From assembly GCA_965214125.1 (NCBI GenBank), contig CBDCBA010000009.1, forward strand, positions 1-64,000: a stretch of 64,000 nt of DNA, read 5' to 3'. The translations under genes and the position numbers were made by a program. Positions 8,604 through 19,358 of this stretch are shown piece by piece. The number at the start of each line of letters is the position of its first letter. The first letter of the stretch is position 1. The notes under the pieces are model-generated. The model saw nothing but the letters and a program-made list of their open reading frames with translations, had not been told where the DNA came from and searched no databases. This DNA comes from CBDCBA01 sp965214125. Its GTDB lineage: Bacteria; Planctomycetota; Phycisphaerae; Tepidisphaerales; Tepidisphaeraceae.

Positions 8604-11600
8604 ATGCCCGCCGCCGATTCCTTCGTCCACCTCCATGTTCACACGCACTACTCCATGCTCGACGGGGCGTGCCGGGTGAAGGACCTGGTCAAGCGGACCA
8701 AGCAGCACGGGATGGACGCGATCGCCATCACCGACCACGGGGCGCTCTTCGGGCTGATCGACCACTACCAGACATGCGTCGACGCGGGAATCAAGCCGAT
8801 TCTGGGGATGGAGGCGTACGTTTCGCCGACCCGGCGGGACGACCGGACGACGAAGCCCGGCGAGTCGGCTTACCACCTGCTGTTGCTTGCCGAGAACTTG
8901 GAGGGGTATCGGAATCTGTTGAAGTTGTCTTCGCTGTCGTACAAGGAGGGATTCTACTACAAGCCACGCATCGACAAGGAACTGTTGCGAGAGTTCAAAG
9001 GTGGACTGATTGGGACCAGCGCGTGCCTGGGTGGCGAGGTGGCGTCGGCGTATATGAAGCACGACAAGGCCAAGGCGAAGGAGATCGCCGAGCTCTACGC
9101 CGGCATCTTCGGCGAGGAAAAGTTCTACATTGAAGTGCAGGGCAACGGCATCCCGGAGCAGAACGCGGTCAACCCGGAACTAATGGCCCTCGCCGACCGT
9201 ATGGGCGTGGGGGTGGTCGGGACGAACGATGTTCACTGGCTGGACAAGGACGACCACTTCGCTCACAACTGCTTGTGCTGCATTTCGACCGGAAAGCTGC
9301 ACGACGACGAAAATCGGCTGATCTACCCGCAGGAGCTGTATCTGAAGACGCCGGCGGAGATGCGGGAGTCGTTGCAAGGGATGGGGGACGCCTTCGCGAA
9401 CACGCGTCGAATCGCGGATCAGTGCAATGTAGAACTTGATTTTGGCAAGCAATATGCGCCTGTTTACAAGATTCCCGAAGGGTGGGCGGCAGCGAACCGT
9501 GCGGATGGTGGGCCGGAGCCCACACTACAGGCGGATGAAGCATACTTGCGCCATCTGTGTGAGGAAGGGTTGCAGTGGCGGTACGGGACAAAGAACGTGG
9601 CTGACGACGTACGCGAGCGGTTGGAGAAGGAGATTGGCGTGATCGCGGGCAAAGGCTTTTGCTCCTACTTCCTGATCGTCTGGGACTTCTGCAACTATGC
9701 CCGCGAGCAGGGAATTCCGGTCGGCGCTCGTGGTAGCGGTGTCGGAACGATGGTTGGCTACCTGCTCGGGCTCTGCAACGTTGACCCGGTGAAGTATGAT
9801 TTGCTGTTCGAGCGGTTCATGGACCCCGACCGGGCGGAGATGCCGGATATCGATATCGACATCTGCATGAACGGACGGGCGGAGGTCATTAACTACGTCC
9901 GCGAGAAGTACGGGCACGTGGCGCAGATCATTACCTTCGGCACGCTCGCGGCGAAGGCGGCGGTGCGGGATGTCGGGCGCGTGCTGGCGATGCCGCTCGG
10001 CGAGGTGGACCGGGTGACAAAGCTCATTCCCGCCGCCCCGCCCGGCATCAAGATTGACGATGCGATTAAGCGCGTTCCCGAGTTGCGCGAGCTGTACCAG
10101 ATCGACCCGAAGGTGACGAAGGTCATCGACATCGCCAAGAAGCTCGAAGGCCTTTGCCGCAACGCCGGGTGTCACGCGGCGGGCGTGGTGATCGCGGAGC
10201 AGCCACTCGACGAACTCGTGCCGCTCTACCGCGACAAGGATGGAAACGTGCTGACGCAGTACGAAGGTCCAACCGTAGAGAAGTGCGGTCTTCTCAAGAT
10301 GGACTTTCTCGGCCTGCGCACGCTGACGACGTTGCAGCGGTCGATCGATCTGGTAAAGGAGACGCAGGGAATCGAGATCGACATCGAGGCGATCCCGCTC
10401 GATGACCAGACCGTCCTCGACCTCTTCCGGCGCGGCGAAACGCGCGGCATTTTCCAGTTCGAATCGGGCGGAATGCAGGACCTTTTGCTGAAGATGAAGC
10501 CCGACCGCTTGGAGGACCTCATCGCCGCCAACGCGCTCTATCGGCCGGGTCCGATGGAGCTAATCCCGGACTACTGCGCCCGGAAGCACGGAACGCAACC
10601 GGTCCCAAAGGTCCACCCGCTGATGGATGAGATTCTGGACGAGACCTACGGCATCATGGTCTACCAGGAACAGGTGATGCGCATCTTCAATCGTTTGGGT
10701 GGCATTCCCCTCCGGGCGGCATATGGACTCATCAAGGCGATCAGCAAGAAGAAGGCGGACGTGATCGCCAAGTTCAAGCCAAAGTTCATCGAAGGGGCGA
10801 AGGAACGCGGATTGACAGAAGATGTTGCAACTGAGGTGTTCGGTCTGATCTTGAAGTTCGGCGGGTACGGCTTTAACAAGAGCCATAGCACGCGCTATGC
10901 GGTTGTCGCGTACCAGACCGCGTACATGAAGACCTATCACCCCGTCGAATACATGGCTGCCCTGCTGACGTTCGAGTCGGGCAACACGGAAAAGGTCGTT
11001 GAGTACATTGACGAGTGCGGCAAGGTGCAACTACCCGGAGACGAGCGTGGCATCGAAGTTTTGCCGCCGGACGTCAACTATAGCGGCAAGGACTTCACGC
11101 CGGTGGTTCGCAGCATTGGCAGGGGCAAGAACAAGTCGCAGCAAAGCGTGATTCGCTTTGGCATGACCGCGGTCCGAGGCGTGGGCGAGAAAGCGGTCGA
11201 AACAGTGATCGCGGAACGCGAGGCGAGGGGTGAGTTCAAAAGCCTGTTCGACTTCTGCGAGCGTGTCGACGCGAAGGCGGTGCAGAAGAGCACAGTCGAT
11301 TCGCTTATCCGGTGCGGGGCGTTCGGAAGCATTCACGAGAAGCGGGCGCCGCTCGTGCACGCGCTGGACTCGGCGTACGAGGCGGGCCAGCAGGCGCAGG
11401 CGGACAAGCGCAGCGGGCAAACGGCCCTCTTCGGCGGGCCGGCCGACTCGACCGTGGTCGACGAGCCCCCGCTGCCGCATGTGAAGGAGTTCGACCCGCG
11501 CGACCTGTTGCAGTTCGAGAAGGAGTTGCTCGGCTTCTACCTCACCAGCCACCCGCTTCGCCAGCACCAGGCGACGGTCGAGCGCTACACGACGGCCAGC

Positions 11601-12308
11601 ACCGGCGAAGCGATGGCCGCGAGCGAGGGCAGCGAGGTCGTCATCGGCTGCATGATCTCGGCCGTCCGCAGCCGCATCGGCAAGAATGGCCGGTGCGCCG
11701 GAAAGAAATGGGCCATCATCGAGTTCGAGGACTTCGATGGCAAGATCGAGGGGATGGCGTTCGCGGAAACCTACGAGGAGATCGAACTCGCCTACCCCGG
11801 TTGCTTAAAAGCCGACCAAATCATCTTTGTTCGCGGCAGCGTGGATAAGCGGCGGGAAACGCCCTGCCTGATCGTGCGCGACGTGCTCCCGCTCGAGGCG
11901 GCGGCGGGCAAGCTGACGACGGCAATCCGGCTGGACCTCGACCCGACACGCCACACGCCGGAGATGCTGGCCGCGCTCAAGCCGATTTTCCAGCAGTTCC
12001 GCGGCGGGTGCGACGTCTACGCCCGCGTCGCGAGTGACAAGGTGTGCGGTGAGCGAAAGACCCTCACGCTTCGGTTCGCGAATGATCTGCGCGTGCGGCC
12101 GGATGGCGAGATGCTGGGTGAGGTCGAGCGGGTGCTCGGCGGCAACTACGTTGCGCTCGTCGGCGACGGCATGCGGCGAATGAAGCGGCTTAACGAGCGG
12201 CGCCGGCTGGCCGTCGCAGAGTCAACGGCATCGGCCGCGAGCGACGCGGATGGCGTTGTCGATGAACTCGAAGCCAACCAAGTCGAGTCGGAACTCGCCA
12301 CGGTCTGA
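8604..12308 (+). CDS. dnaE: DNA polymerase III subunit alpha
   Basis: The replicative polymerase catalytic subunit, 1234 residues. The N-terminal PHP domain has intact metal-binding motifs (HLHVHTHYSMLDG, ITDHGALFG), unlike the degenerate E. coli version. The polymerase core has the paired catalytic aspartates in PDIDIDICMNGR, then GCHAAGVVI, YRPGPMELIPDY and YGFNKSHSTRYAVVAYQTAYMK split over the palm and fingers. A tandem HhH region (VRGVGEKAVETVI) and an OB-fold follow near 1000-1070. Size and motifs fit DnaE1. An intact PHP site permits, but does not prove, built-in proofreading; no dnaQ gene is in the window. Confidence 0.98.
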   Translation: MPAADSFVHLHVHTHYSMLDGACRVKDLVKRTKQHGMDAIAITDHGALFGLIDHYQTCVDAGIKPILGMEAYVSPTRRDDRTTKPGESAYHLLLLAENLEGYRNLLKLSSLSYKEGFYYKPRIDKELLREFKGGLIGTSACLGGEVASAYMKHDKAKAKEIAELYAGIFGEEKFYIEVQGNGIPEQNAVNPELMALADRMGVGVVGTNDVHWLDKDDHFAHNCLCCISTGKLHDDENRLIYPQELYLKTPAEMRESLQGMGDAFANTRRIADQCNVELDFGKQYAPVYKIPEGWAAANRADGGPEPTLQADEAYLRHLCEEGLQWRYGTKNVADDVRERLEKEIGVIAGKGFCSYFLIVWDFCNYAREQGIPVGARGSGVGTMVGYLLGLCNVDPVKYDLLFERFMDPDRAEMPDIDIDICMNGRAEVINYVREKYGHVAQIITFGTLAAKAAVRDVGRVLAMPLGEVDRVTKLIPAAPPGIKIDDAIKRVPELRELYQIDPKVTKVIDIAKKLEGLCRNAGCHAAGVVIAEQPLDELVPLYRDKDGNVLTQYEGPTVEKCGLLKMDFLGLRTLTTLQRSIDLVKETQGIEIDIEAIPLDDQTVLDLFRRGETRGIFQFESGGMQDLLLKMKPDRLEDLIAANALYRPGPMELIPDYCARKHGTQPVPKVHPLMDEILDETYGIMVYQEQVMRIFNRLGGIPLRAAYGLIKAISKKKADVIAKFKPKFIEGAKERGLTEDVATEVFGLILKFGGYGFNKSHSTRYAVVAYQTAYMKTYHPVEYMAALLTFESGNTEKVVEYIDECGKVQLPGDERGIEVLPPDVNYSGKDFTPVVRSIGRGKNKSQQSVIRFGMTAVRGVGEKAVETVIAEREARGEFKSLFDFCERVDAKAVQKSTVDSLIRCGAFGSIHEKRAPLVHALDSAYEAGQQAQADKRSGQTALFGGPADSTVVDEPPLPHVKEFDPRDLLQFEKELLGFYLTSHPLRQHQATVERYTTASTGEAMAASEGSEVVIGCMISAVRSRIGKNGRCAGKKWAIIEFEDFDGKIEGMAFAETYEEIELAYPGCLKADQIIFVRGSVDKRRETPCLIVRDVLPLEAAAGKLTTAIRLDLDPTRHTPEMLAALKPIFQQFRGGCDVYARVASDKVCGERKTLTLRFANDLRVRPDGEMLGEVERVLGGNYVALVGDGMRRMKRLNERRRLAVAESTASAASDADGVVDELEANQVESELATV

Positions 12309-12364
12309 GGGTGTGGGGGGGGTTCCCACGGCGCGAGCTGAACGAAAGCCGGTTGCACAGGCGA

Positions 12365-12395
12365 GACGACCGCACCCGTGGAGGGCGCGGTCGTC
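12365..12395. terminator. Hairpin between the convergent dnaE and glnN genes
   Basis: Stem GACGACCGC / GCGGTCGTC with an A-C mismatch, three more pairs and loop GTGGA. No U-tract follows on either strand, so a bidirectional terminator role rests on position (convergent gap 12309-12422) and stem strength. Confidence 0.5.
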
Positions 12396-12422
12396 GCTGA
12401 ATGTGTGCTCAACTATTCAGTT

Positions 12423-14582
<2,160 letters not shown>

Positions 14583-14645
14583 TGGGGGAGGGGTTCGTTC
14601 GTCTGCGAAGGGTCCGGCGGTGGTGGGCGCGGGCGGTTGGCACAC

Positions 14646-14675
14646 ATTAGATAAGAAAACGACGCCGCGCGTCAA
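14646..14675 (-). promoter_or_regulatory. Sigma-70-like promoter of glnN
   Basis: On the minus strand TTGACG (14675-14670), 18-bp spacer, TCTAAT (14651-14646); each hexamer matches five of six consensus bases. It overlaps the truB stop codon and predicts a leader of about 57 nt, so glnN appears not to be leaderless. Confidence 0.55.
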
Positions 14676-15361
14676 ACGGACGCGGAATCGGGCAAGTCGA
14701 GGACCGAAAGCGGCAGGAGAACGCCGTCGGCATCGCCCGCCGCCTCGGCCACGAACGGCCCGACCGCAGTGCGGCGAAGGGCCGTCAGGTAGCCGGTTGT
14801 TCCGATCGCTTCTGCCACGTCGCGGGCAAGGCTGCGAACGTAAAAGCCGCGGCCGCAGCGCACGTCGAGGCGCAGCGTCGGCCAGTCGTAGGCGAGCAGG
14901 TCGATGTCGTGGATCGTCACCGGTCGCGCCGGCAGGTCGACCGCCTCACCGCCGCGTGCCAGGTCGTACGCCCGGCGGCCGCCGACTTTGATCGCGCTGA
15001 ACGCCGGCGGCTTCTGCTGAATCTCGCCGCGGAACTCCGCCAACGCCGCCTCAATAGCCTCGCGTGTTGGTGGCTCGATTGGATGGGCCGCGCGTTCCTC
15101 CGACTCCGGGTCGAGCGTGTCGGTGGTTGCGCCGAGCTTGAGCGTTGCCTCGTACCGCTTGGGCAGGGCCATCACACGCTCGCAGGTTTTGGTGGCGCGG
15201 CCGATCATCGCCACGAGCACGCCGGTGGCGAATGGGTCGAGGGTCCCGGCGTGGCCGACTTTCACGCCCTTGCCGAAACGAGCCTTGACCCGGTTGAGCG
15301 CCTTCGCCGACGAAACGCCGGCCGGCTTGTCAAGCACGAGAAATCCTTCGGGGGCTGGCAT
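14672..15361 (-). CDS. truB: tRNA pseudouridine(55) synthase, short form lacking the C-terminal PUA region
   Basis: Isomerises U55 in the T-loop of tRNAs. Residues 1-50 carry GFLVLDKPAGVSSAKALNRVK and VKVGHAGTLDPFATGVLV with the catalytic aspartate; KRYEATLKLG, IQQKPPAFSAIKVGGRRAYDLAR and DVRCGRGFYVRSLARDV follow in the expected order. The protein is 229 residues, ending soon after the catalytic domain, against about 300 in E. coli TruB, so the C-terminal domain is missing or reduced. Only 17 bp separate its start from divergent kbl. Confidence 0.94.
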   Translation of the reverse strand: MPAPEGFLVLDKPAGVSSAKALNRVKARFGKGVKVGHAGTLDPFATGVLVAMIGRATKTCERVMALPKRYEATLKLGATTDTLDPESEERAAHPIEPPTREAIEAALAEFRGEIQQKPPAFSAIKVGGRRAYDLARGGEAVDLPARPVTIHDIDLLAYDWPTLRLDVRCGRGFYVRSLARDVAEAIGTTGYLTALRRTAVGPFVAEAAGDADGVLLPLSVLDLPDSASV

Positions 15362-15366
15362 TCCCG

Positions 15367-15373
15367 TAGCATG
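15367..15373. promoter_or_regulatory. Overlapping back-to-back -10 boxes of kbl and truB
   Basis: On the plus strand TAGCAT (15367-15372) ends 6 nt before the kbl ATG. On the minus strand CATGCT (15373-15368) ends 6 nt before the truB ATG. Both starts are thus placed for leaderless initiation from nearly the same bases. Confidence 0.5.
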
Positions 15374-15378
15374 GCGGC

Positions 15379-16632
15379 ATGTTCGGAGCGATCAAGAACG
15401 ACATCGAAACCACCCTCGGCGAGATCCGCGACAACGGGCTCTACAAGGGCGAACGTCTTATCACCACGCCGCAGGGCACGAGCGTTGGCGTGGGCGTCGA
15501 CGGTGCGAACGCGGAGGAACTGACGCGCGGCGTCATCAACCCGGCGGGCGACGCGGACGCGGGCAATGAAGTGCTGATCCTGTGCGCCAACAACTACCTT
15601 GGCCTGGCGCAGCACCCGGAGATCACCAAGGCCGCCCACAAGGGCCTCGACGACTACGGCTTTGGCATGGCGAGCGTCCGCTTCATTTGTGGAACGCAAA
15701 TCATTCACAAGCAACTCGAAGACAAGATCAGCGGCTTCCTTCAGACGGAGGACACAATTCTCTACGGAAGCTGCTTCGACGCGAACGGCGGGCTGTTCGA
15801 AACGCTGCTGACGGCCGACGACGCGATTATCAGCGACGAGCTCAACCACGCGAGCATCATCGACGGCATCCGACTCTGCAAAGCGAAGCGGTTCCGGTAC
15901 AAGAACAACGACCCGGCGGACCTCGAAGCCAAGCTGAAGGAGGCCGACGAAGCGGGTGCACGGCACAAGATGATCGCGACCGACGGCGTCTTCAGCATGG
16001 ACGGGTACATTGCCAAGCTCGACAAAGTGTGCGATCTGGCGGAAAAGCATGATGCGCTGGTGATGGTCGACGATTGCCACGCCACGGGCTTTGTCGGTAA
16101 AACCGGTCGCGGTACGCACGAGCATTGTGGCGTGATGGGCCGTGTGGATGTCATCACCGGAACCCTCGGCAAAGCCCTCGGCGGCGCCAGCGGCGGGTTC
16201 ACGAGCGGGCGGGCGGAGATTGTTGAACTGCTCAGGCAGCGCAGCCGGCCGTACTTGTTCAGCAACACGATGGCACCGCCGCTGGTGACGGGGGCGATCA
16301 AAGCGTTCGAGTTGATCGAGAACGACCCGCGCCTGCGCGACACCCTCGAAGCGAACACGCGTTTTTTCCGTGATAAGATGACACAGGCTGGCTTCGACCT
16401 GCTGCCCGGCAGCCACCCCATTGTGCCGGTGATGCTCTACGACGCGGCCCTGGCCTCGAAGTTTGCCGATCGGATGCTGGACCTGGGCGTGTACGTGGTC
16501 GGCTTCAGCTACCCGGTGGTGCCGCAGGCGAAGGCACGGATTCGCACGCAAATCAGCGCCGCCCACAGCCGCGAGGATTTGCAGAAGGCGGTCGAGACGT
16601 TCAAGCGGGTGAAGGGCGAGCTTGGGGTGTGA
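15379..16632 (+). CDS. kbl: Glycine C-acetyltransferase (2-amino-3-ketobutyrate CoA ligase)
   Basis: PLP enzyme of the alpha-oxoamine synthase family converting 2-amino-3-ketobutyrate and CoA to glycine and acetyl-CoA in threonine catabolism. Of 417 residues, key parts are NNYLGLAQHPE (71-81), GSCFDANGGLFE, VMVDDCHATGFVG (229-240; DDSHA in most homologues), and the PLP lysine Lys265 in ITGTLGKALGGASGG. It is about 20 residues longer than E. coli Kbl, mostly a variable segment at 33-63. No threonine dehydrogenase gene is adjacent, so a related acyltransferase role cannot be excluded, but the match to Kbl is strong throughout. Confidence 0.93.
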   Translation: MFGAIKNDIETTLGEIRDNGLYKGERLITTPQGTSVGVGVDGANAEELTRGVINPAGDADAGNEVLILCANNYLGLAQHPEITKAAHKGLDDYGFGMASVRFICGTQIIHKQLEDKISGFLQTEDTILYGSCFDANGGLFETLLTADDAIISDELNHASIIDGIRLCKAKRFRYKNNDPADLEAKLKEADEAGARHKMIATDGVFSMDGYIAKLDKVCDLAEKHDALVMVDDCHATGFVGKTGRGTHEHCGVMGRVDVITGTLGKALGGASGGFTSGRAEIVELLRQRSRPYLFSNTMAPPLVTGAIKAFELIENDPRLRDTLEANTRFFRDKMTQAGFDLLPGSHPIVPVMLYDAALASKFADRMLDLGVYVVGFSYPVVPQAKARIRTQISAAHSREDLQKAVETFKRVKGELGV

Positions 16633-16638
16633 TAGACT
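16633..16638 (+). promoter_or_regulatory. -10 box TAGACT of the Uma2-family gene
   Basis: TAGACT starts one base after the kbl stop codon and is separated from the next ATG by 6 nt (TTCGCC), so this gene can have its own leaderless transcript. Confidence 0.5.
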
Positions 16639-16644
16639 TTCGCC

Positions 16645-17325
16645 ATGACGCTCCTTGCCGATCCGCCGTCGAAGGTTGCGGAGAAATCAATTGCTCCACC
16701 TCCAGCCGAGCCCCGCAGCCTGGCCGATTGGTGGGAGCTGCTGGGTCAGGTGCCGCTGGATCGTATCATCTCCAATCCGTCGCCCGGCACCGTCACGTTT
16801 GAACAGTTTGAGCGAATGGATGCGCGGCACGACGGTCGCCTTGTGGAACTTGTGAACAACACCCTTGTGGAGAAGGCCGTGGGACGACGCGAAGCCGAAC
16901 TTGCGGGCGAGGTCTTCTTCGCAGTCAAGTCGCACGTCAAGGCGAACAAGCTCGGCGGCAAAGTTGTGCCCGGCAATGGCCCAATTAAAATGGCCGGCGG
17001 CAACAGCCGACTGCCAGATGTGAGTTGGACGGCACCCGGCGACGTCCGCGACCCCGAGCGCAAGGAAAAAGTTCCGCAAGAGCCGCCGACCCTCGCCGTC
17101 GAGGTCATCAGCGAGTCCAACATCGAGGCGGAGATGGACAAGAAGCTTCGCGAGTACTTCGCCAGCGGCTGCCGCCTCACGTGGCTGCTCTACCCGGCGA
17201 CCCGCACCGTCCGCGTCTACGCCGACGCCGATCACTACCACACGCTGACCGCCGACGACACCCTCACCGGCGGCGACGTGCTGCCCGGCTTCGAGGTCAA
17301 GGTCGCCGATCTGTTCGACGTCTAG
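16645..17325 (+). CDS. Uma2 family (DUF820) putative restriction-type endonuclease
   Basis: A 226-residue protein of the Uma2/DUF820 family, a PD-(D/E)XK nuclease-like fold abundant in cyanobacteria and planctomycetes with mostly unknown roles. Seen motifs: TFEQFERMDARHDGRLVELV, the SRLPDVSWTAP aspartate motif, and LAVEVISESNIEAEMDKKL with the acidic residue and lysines of the active site, followed by EYFASGCRLTWLLYP and VLPGFEVKVADLF at the C-terminus. It lies 12 bp after kbl without obvious functional link. Confidence 0.9.
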   Translation: MTLLADPPSKVAEKSIAPPPAEPRSLADWWELLGQVPLDRIISNPSPGTVTFEQFERMDARHDGRLVELVNNTLVEKAVGRREAELAGEVFFAVKSHVKANKLGGKVVPGNGPIKMAGGNSRLPDVSWTAPGDVRDPERKEKVPQEPPTLAVEVISESNIEAEMDKKLREYFASGCRLTWLLYPATRTVRVYADADHYHTLTADDTLTGGDVLPGFEVKVADLFDV

Positions 17326-17332
17326 CCGCCGC

Positions 17333-17338
17333 TACACT
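17333..17338 (+). promoter_or_regulatory. -10 box TACACT before the GTG start at 17346
   Basis: TACACT, 7-nt spacer (CGCCCGC), GTG. It fixes the start of the ankyrin-repeat gene, whose frame is open much further upstream inside the Uma2 gene. Confidence 0.5.
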
Positions 17339-17345
17339 CGCCCGC

Positions 17346-18218
17346 GTGAGCGACGACCCGGTTCACCCTTCGAAGCAGAAACCGATCACCGACCCGCTGC
17401 TGCGGCGCGCCGTTGCCTGCATCGACACGGGCCGCGTCGGGGAACTGCGCCGGATGCTTGCCGACGACCCGTCGCTCGCGACGCGGCGGGTCGAGGACGA
17501 TCACCCGCCGTTCGTCATCTACTTTGCCCGCCCGACGCTGCTGCACTTTGTGGCGGAGAACCCGGTTCGCACCGGTTCGCTGCCGGCGAACATCACCGAG
17601 ATCGTCGACGTGCTCGTTGCCGCCGGCGCCGAGGTCGATGCCGGCTGTGGCACCGATGGGGCCGGGACCGCGCTCGGCCTCGTCGCCAGCGGCATGGTGC
17701 CGCGCCAGAGCGGCGTGCAACTGGCGTTGGTGGACACCCTCGTCGGCCACGGTGCCGACCCGACCGCCGCCCTGCACGCCGCCATCGGCCACCGCGAGGT
17801 CGCGGCGGCGCTTCGGCTCCGCGAGCACAGGGCAAGGCTGGATCTCCCCGCCGCCGCCGGCTTGGGCGACCTCGACGCGATGGCGTCGCTCCTTCCCTCT
17901 GCCGACGACGCCGCGCTCGCCAGTGCGTTGCGGCTGGCGACGATGAACGACCGTCGCGAGGCGGTTGCCCGATTGGTGGAGGCCGGGGTCGATCCGAGCA
18001 CCCAGTTTTCCACCGGCGAAACCGCCCTGCACCTTGCCGCAGCGTTCGGCCATCGCGAACTCGCGCTCCGCCTCGTCGAACTCGGCGGCAGCCTCGCCCG
18101 ACGCGATCGCGACCATCAAGCCACCCCCGCCGATTGGGCCGACCACTGCGGGTTCCCCGCTCTCGCCGCCGAGCTGCGTCAACTCAACGATGCAGACAAC
18201 CTCCCCGGCTCGGGCTAA
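17346..18218 (+). CDS. Ankyrin-repeat protein
   Basis: A 290-residue soluble protein, GTG start. The C-terminal part has recognisable ankyrin repeats (ATMNDRREAVARLVEAGVDP, TGETALHLAAAFGHRELA, RLVELGGSLARRDRDHQ-TPADWA); weaker copies occur at IVDVLVAAGAEVDA and LVDTLVGHGADPTAAL. No signal peptide or membrane segment. Ankyrin repeats bind proteins; the partner is unknown. It ends 14 nt before tRNA-Leu. The frame extends upstream to 17025, but that part lies within the Uma2 gene and is Arg-rich shadow sequence. Confidence 0.85.
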   Translation: MSDDPVHPSKQKPITDPLLRRAVACIDTGRVGELRRMLADDPSLATRRVEDDHPPFVIYFARPTLLHFVAENPVRTGSLPANITEIVDVLVAAGAEVDAGCGTDGAGTALGLVASGMVPRQSGVQLALVDTLVGHGADPTAALHAAIGHREVAAALRLREHRARLDLPAAAGLGDLDAMASLLPSADDAALASALRLATMNDRREAVARLVEAGVDPSTQFSTGETALHLAAAFGHRELALRLVELGGSLARRDRDHQATPADWADHCGFPALAAELRQLNDADNLPGSG

Positions 18219-18232
18219 GCTTCACGCCCCTC

Positions 18233-18314
18233 GGCGACGTGGCGGAATTGGCAGACGCGCCGCACTCAAAATGCGGTTCCTCACGGAGTGTGGGTTCGAG
18301 TCCCACCGTCGCTA
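18233..18314 (+). tRNA. tRNA-Leu (anticodon CAA, reads UUG)
   Basis: A class II tRNA of 82 nt without encoded CCA. Acceptor GGCGACG / CGTCGCT (first pair G-U) with discriminator A; D-stem GCG/CGC; anticodon arm CCGCA-CTCAAAA-TGCGG giving CAA; a long variable arm around TTCCTCACGGAGT; T-arm GTGGG-TTCGAGT-CCCAC. The last three bases are also the stop codon of the convergent asparaginase gene. Confidence 0.96.
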
Positions 18315-19358
18315 CTCGGGCTGTTCATCCTCGTAGATCGCTACCTTCAGTGTGCCGTCGCGGGCGACGTGGCCGCGGTACATGCCCTCGGTGTTAAACG
18401 AGTAGAAGGCGGTTCCGTCCGCACCCATGCCGACGAGGCCGCCCAGGCCGCCGGCGGTGGTGAGGCCGTCGATGACGGCGGTCGCGGAGTCAGATGCGGA
18501 CTCGTCCAGGTAGGCAACACGGGCGGCCAGGTCGCGGGCGATGCCCAGCCGGATGAAGTACTCGCCCTGCCCCGTGCAACTGACGGCCACGCGAGCGTCC
18601 GCCCACGTGCCGGCGCCGACGATCGGCGAGTCGCCCACGCGGCCGAAGCGTTTGTTCGACAATCCGCCCGTGCTCGTGCCCGCCGCCAGGTTGCCCTCGG
18701 CATCGAGCGCGACGCAGCCGACCGTACCGAACTTGCCCTCGCCGATGCCCAGCGCTCGGCCCTCCTGCGTCGCCTCCTGCTCCTTGAGCCGTTCCAGCGC
18801 CTCGCGGCGGCGGTCGGTGAGGAAGTAGTCGTTCTCGACGCGCTCCACCTGCGTTTCGTCGGCGAACGTCTCGGCTCCGTCGGAAACGAGCAACACGTGG
18901 CCGCTTCGCTCCATCACGAGGCGGGCGAGCTTGATCGGGTTCTTGATCGTCGTCACGCTCGCGATCGCCCCAGCCTGACCGGTGCCGCCGTCCATCACGC
19001 TCGCGTCGAGCTCCGCCTTGCCCTCGGCCGTGAGGACGGCACCCTTGCCGGCGTTGAAGAGCGGCGAGTTTTCCATCGTCACGATCGTCGCCTCGACCGC
19101 GTCCATCGCCGAGCCGCCGTCGAGCAGAACTTGCTCGCCCGCCCGCAGCGCCGTCTCCAGCGCCGCCCGGTACTCGGCGTCCTGCTCCGGCGTGATGTCG
19201 CCGCGCCCGAGCGTGCCCGCCCCGCCGTGAATGGCGATGGCAACGGGCGGGCGATCTTGAGCGTTGGCGGCGAAAGTCATAAGCGTGAGCCCGACGAGAA
19301 AGGGGAGGAGTCGCATCGTCTGGCAGTGTCGCCGGGCTTGCCGTCGACGCAACTTCAT
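18312..19358 (-). CDS. Isoaspartyl peptidase/L-asparaginase (plant-type, Ntn-hydrolase), secreted
   Basis: Hydrolyses asparagine and beta-aspartyl peptides after autocleavage into alpha and beta chains. IAIHGGAGTLGRGDI near the N-terminus and FGTVGCVALDAEGNLAAGTSTGGLSNK, where the nucleophile is the threonine of GTVG, are diagnostic; GDSPIVGAGTWAD follows. Length 348 from the ATG that overlaps the ggt stop by 4 nt. An internal ATG at 19316 would give a cleaner signal peptide (MRLLPFLVGLTLMTFAANAQ). Either way export is predicted. It forms an operon with ggt, pairing two exported-type amide hydrolases for peptide-nitrogen scavenging. Its TAG overlaps the tRNA-Leu 3' end. Confidence 0.92.
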   Translation of the reverse strand: MKLRRRQARRHCQTMRLLPFLVGLTLMTFAANAQDRPPVAIAIHGGAGTLGRGDITPEQDAEYRAALETALRAGEQVLLDGGSAMDAVEATIVTMENSPLFNAGKGAVLTAEGKAELDASVMDGGTGQAGAIASVTTIKNPIKLARLVMERSGHVLLVSDGAETFADETQVERVENDYFLTDRRREALERLKEQEATQEGRALGIGEGKFGTVGCVALDAEGNLAAGTSTGGLSNKRFGRVGDSPIVGAGTWADARVAVSCTGQGEYFIRLGIARDLAARVAYLDESASDSATAVIDGLTTAGGLGGLVGMGADGTAFYSFNTEGMYRGHVARDGTLKVAIYEDEQPE

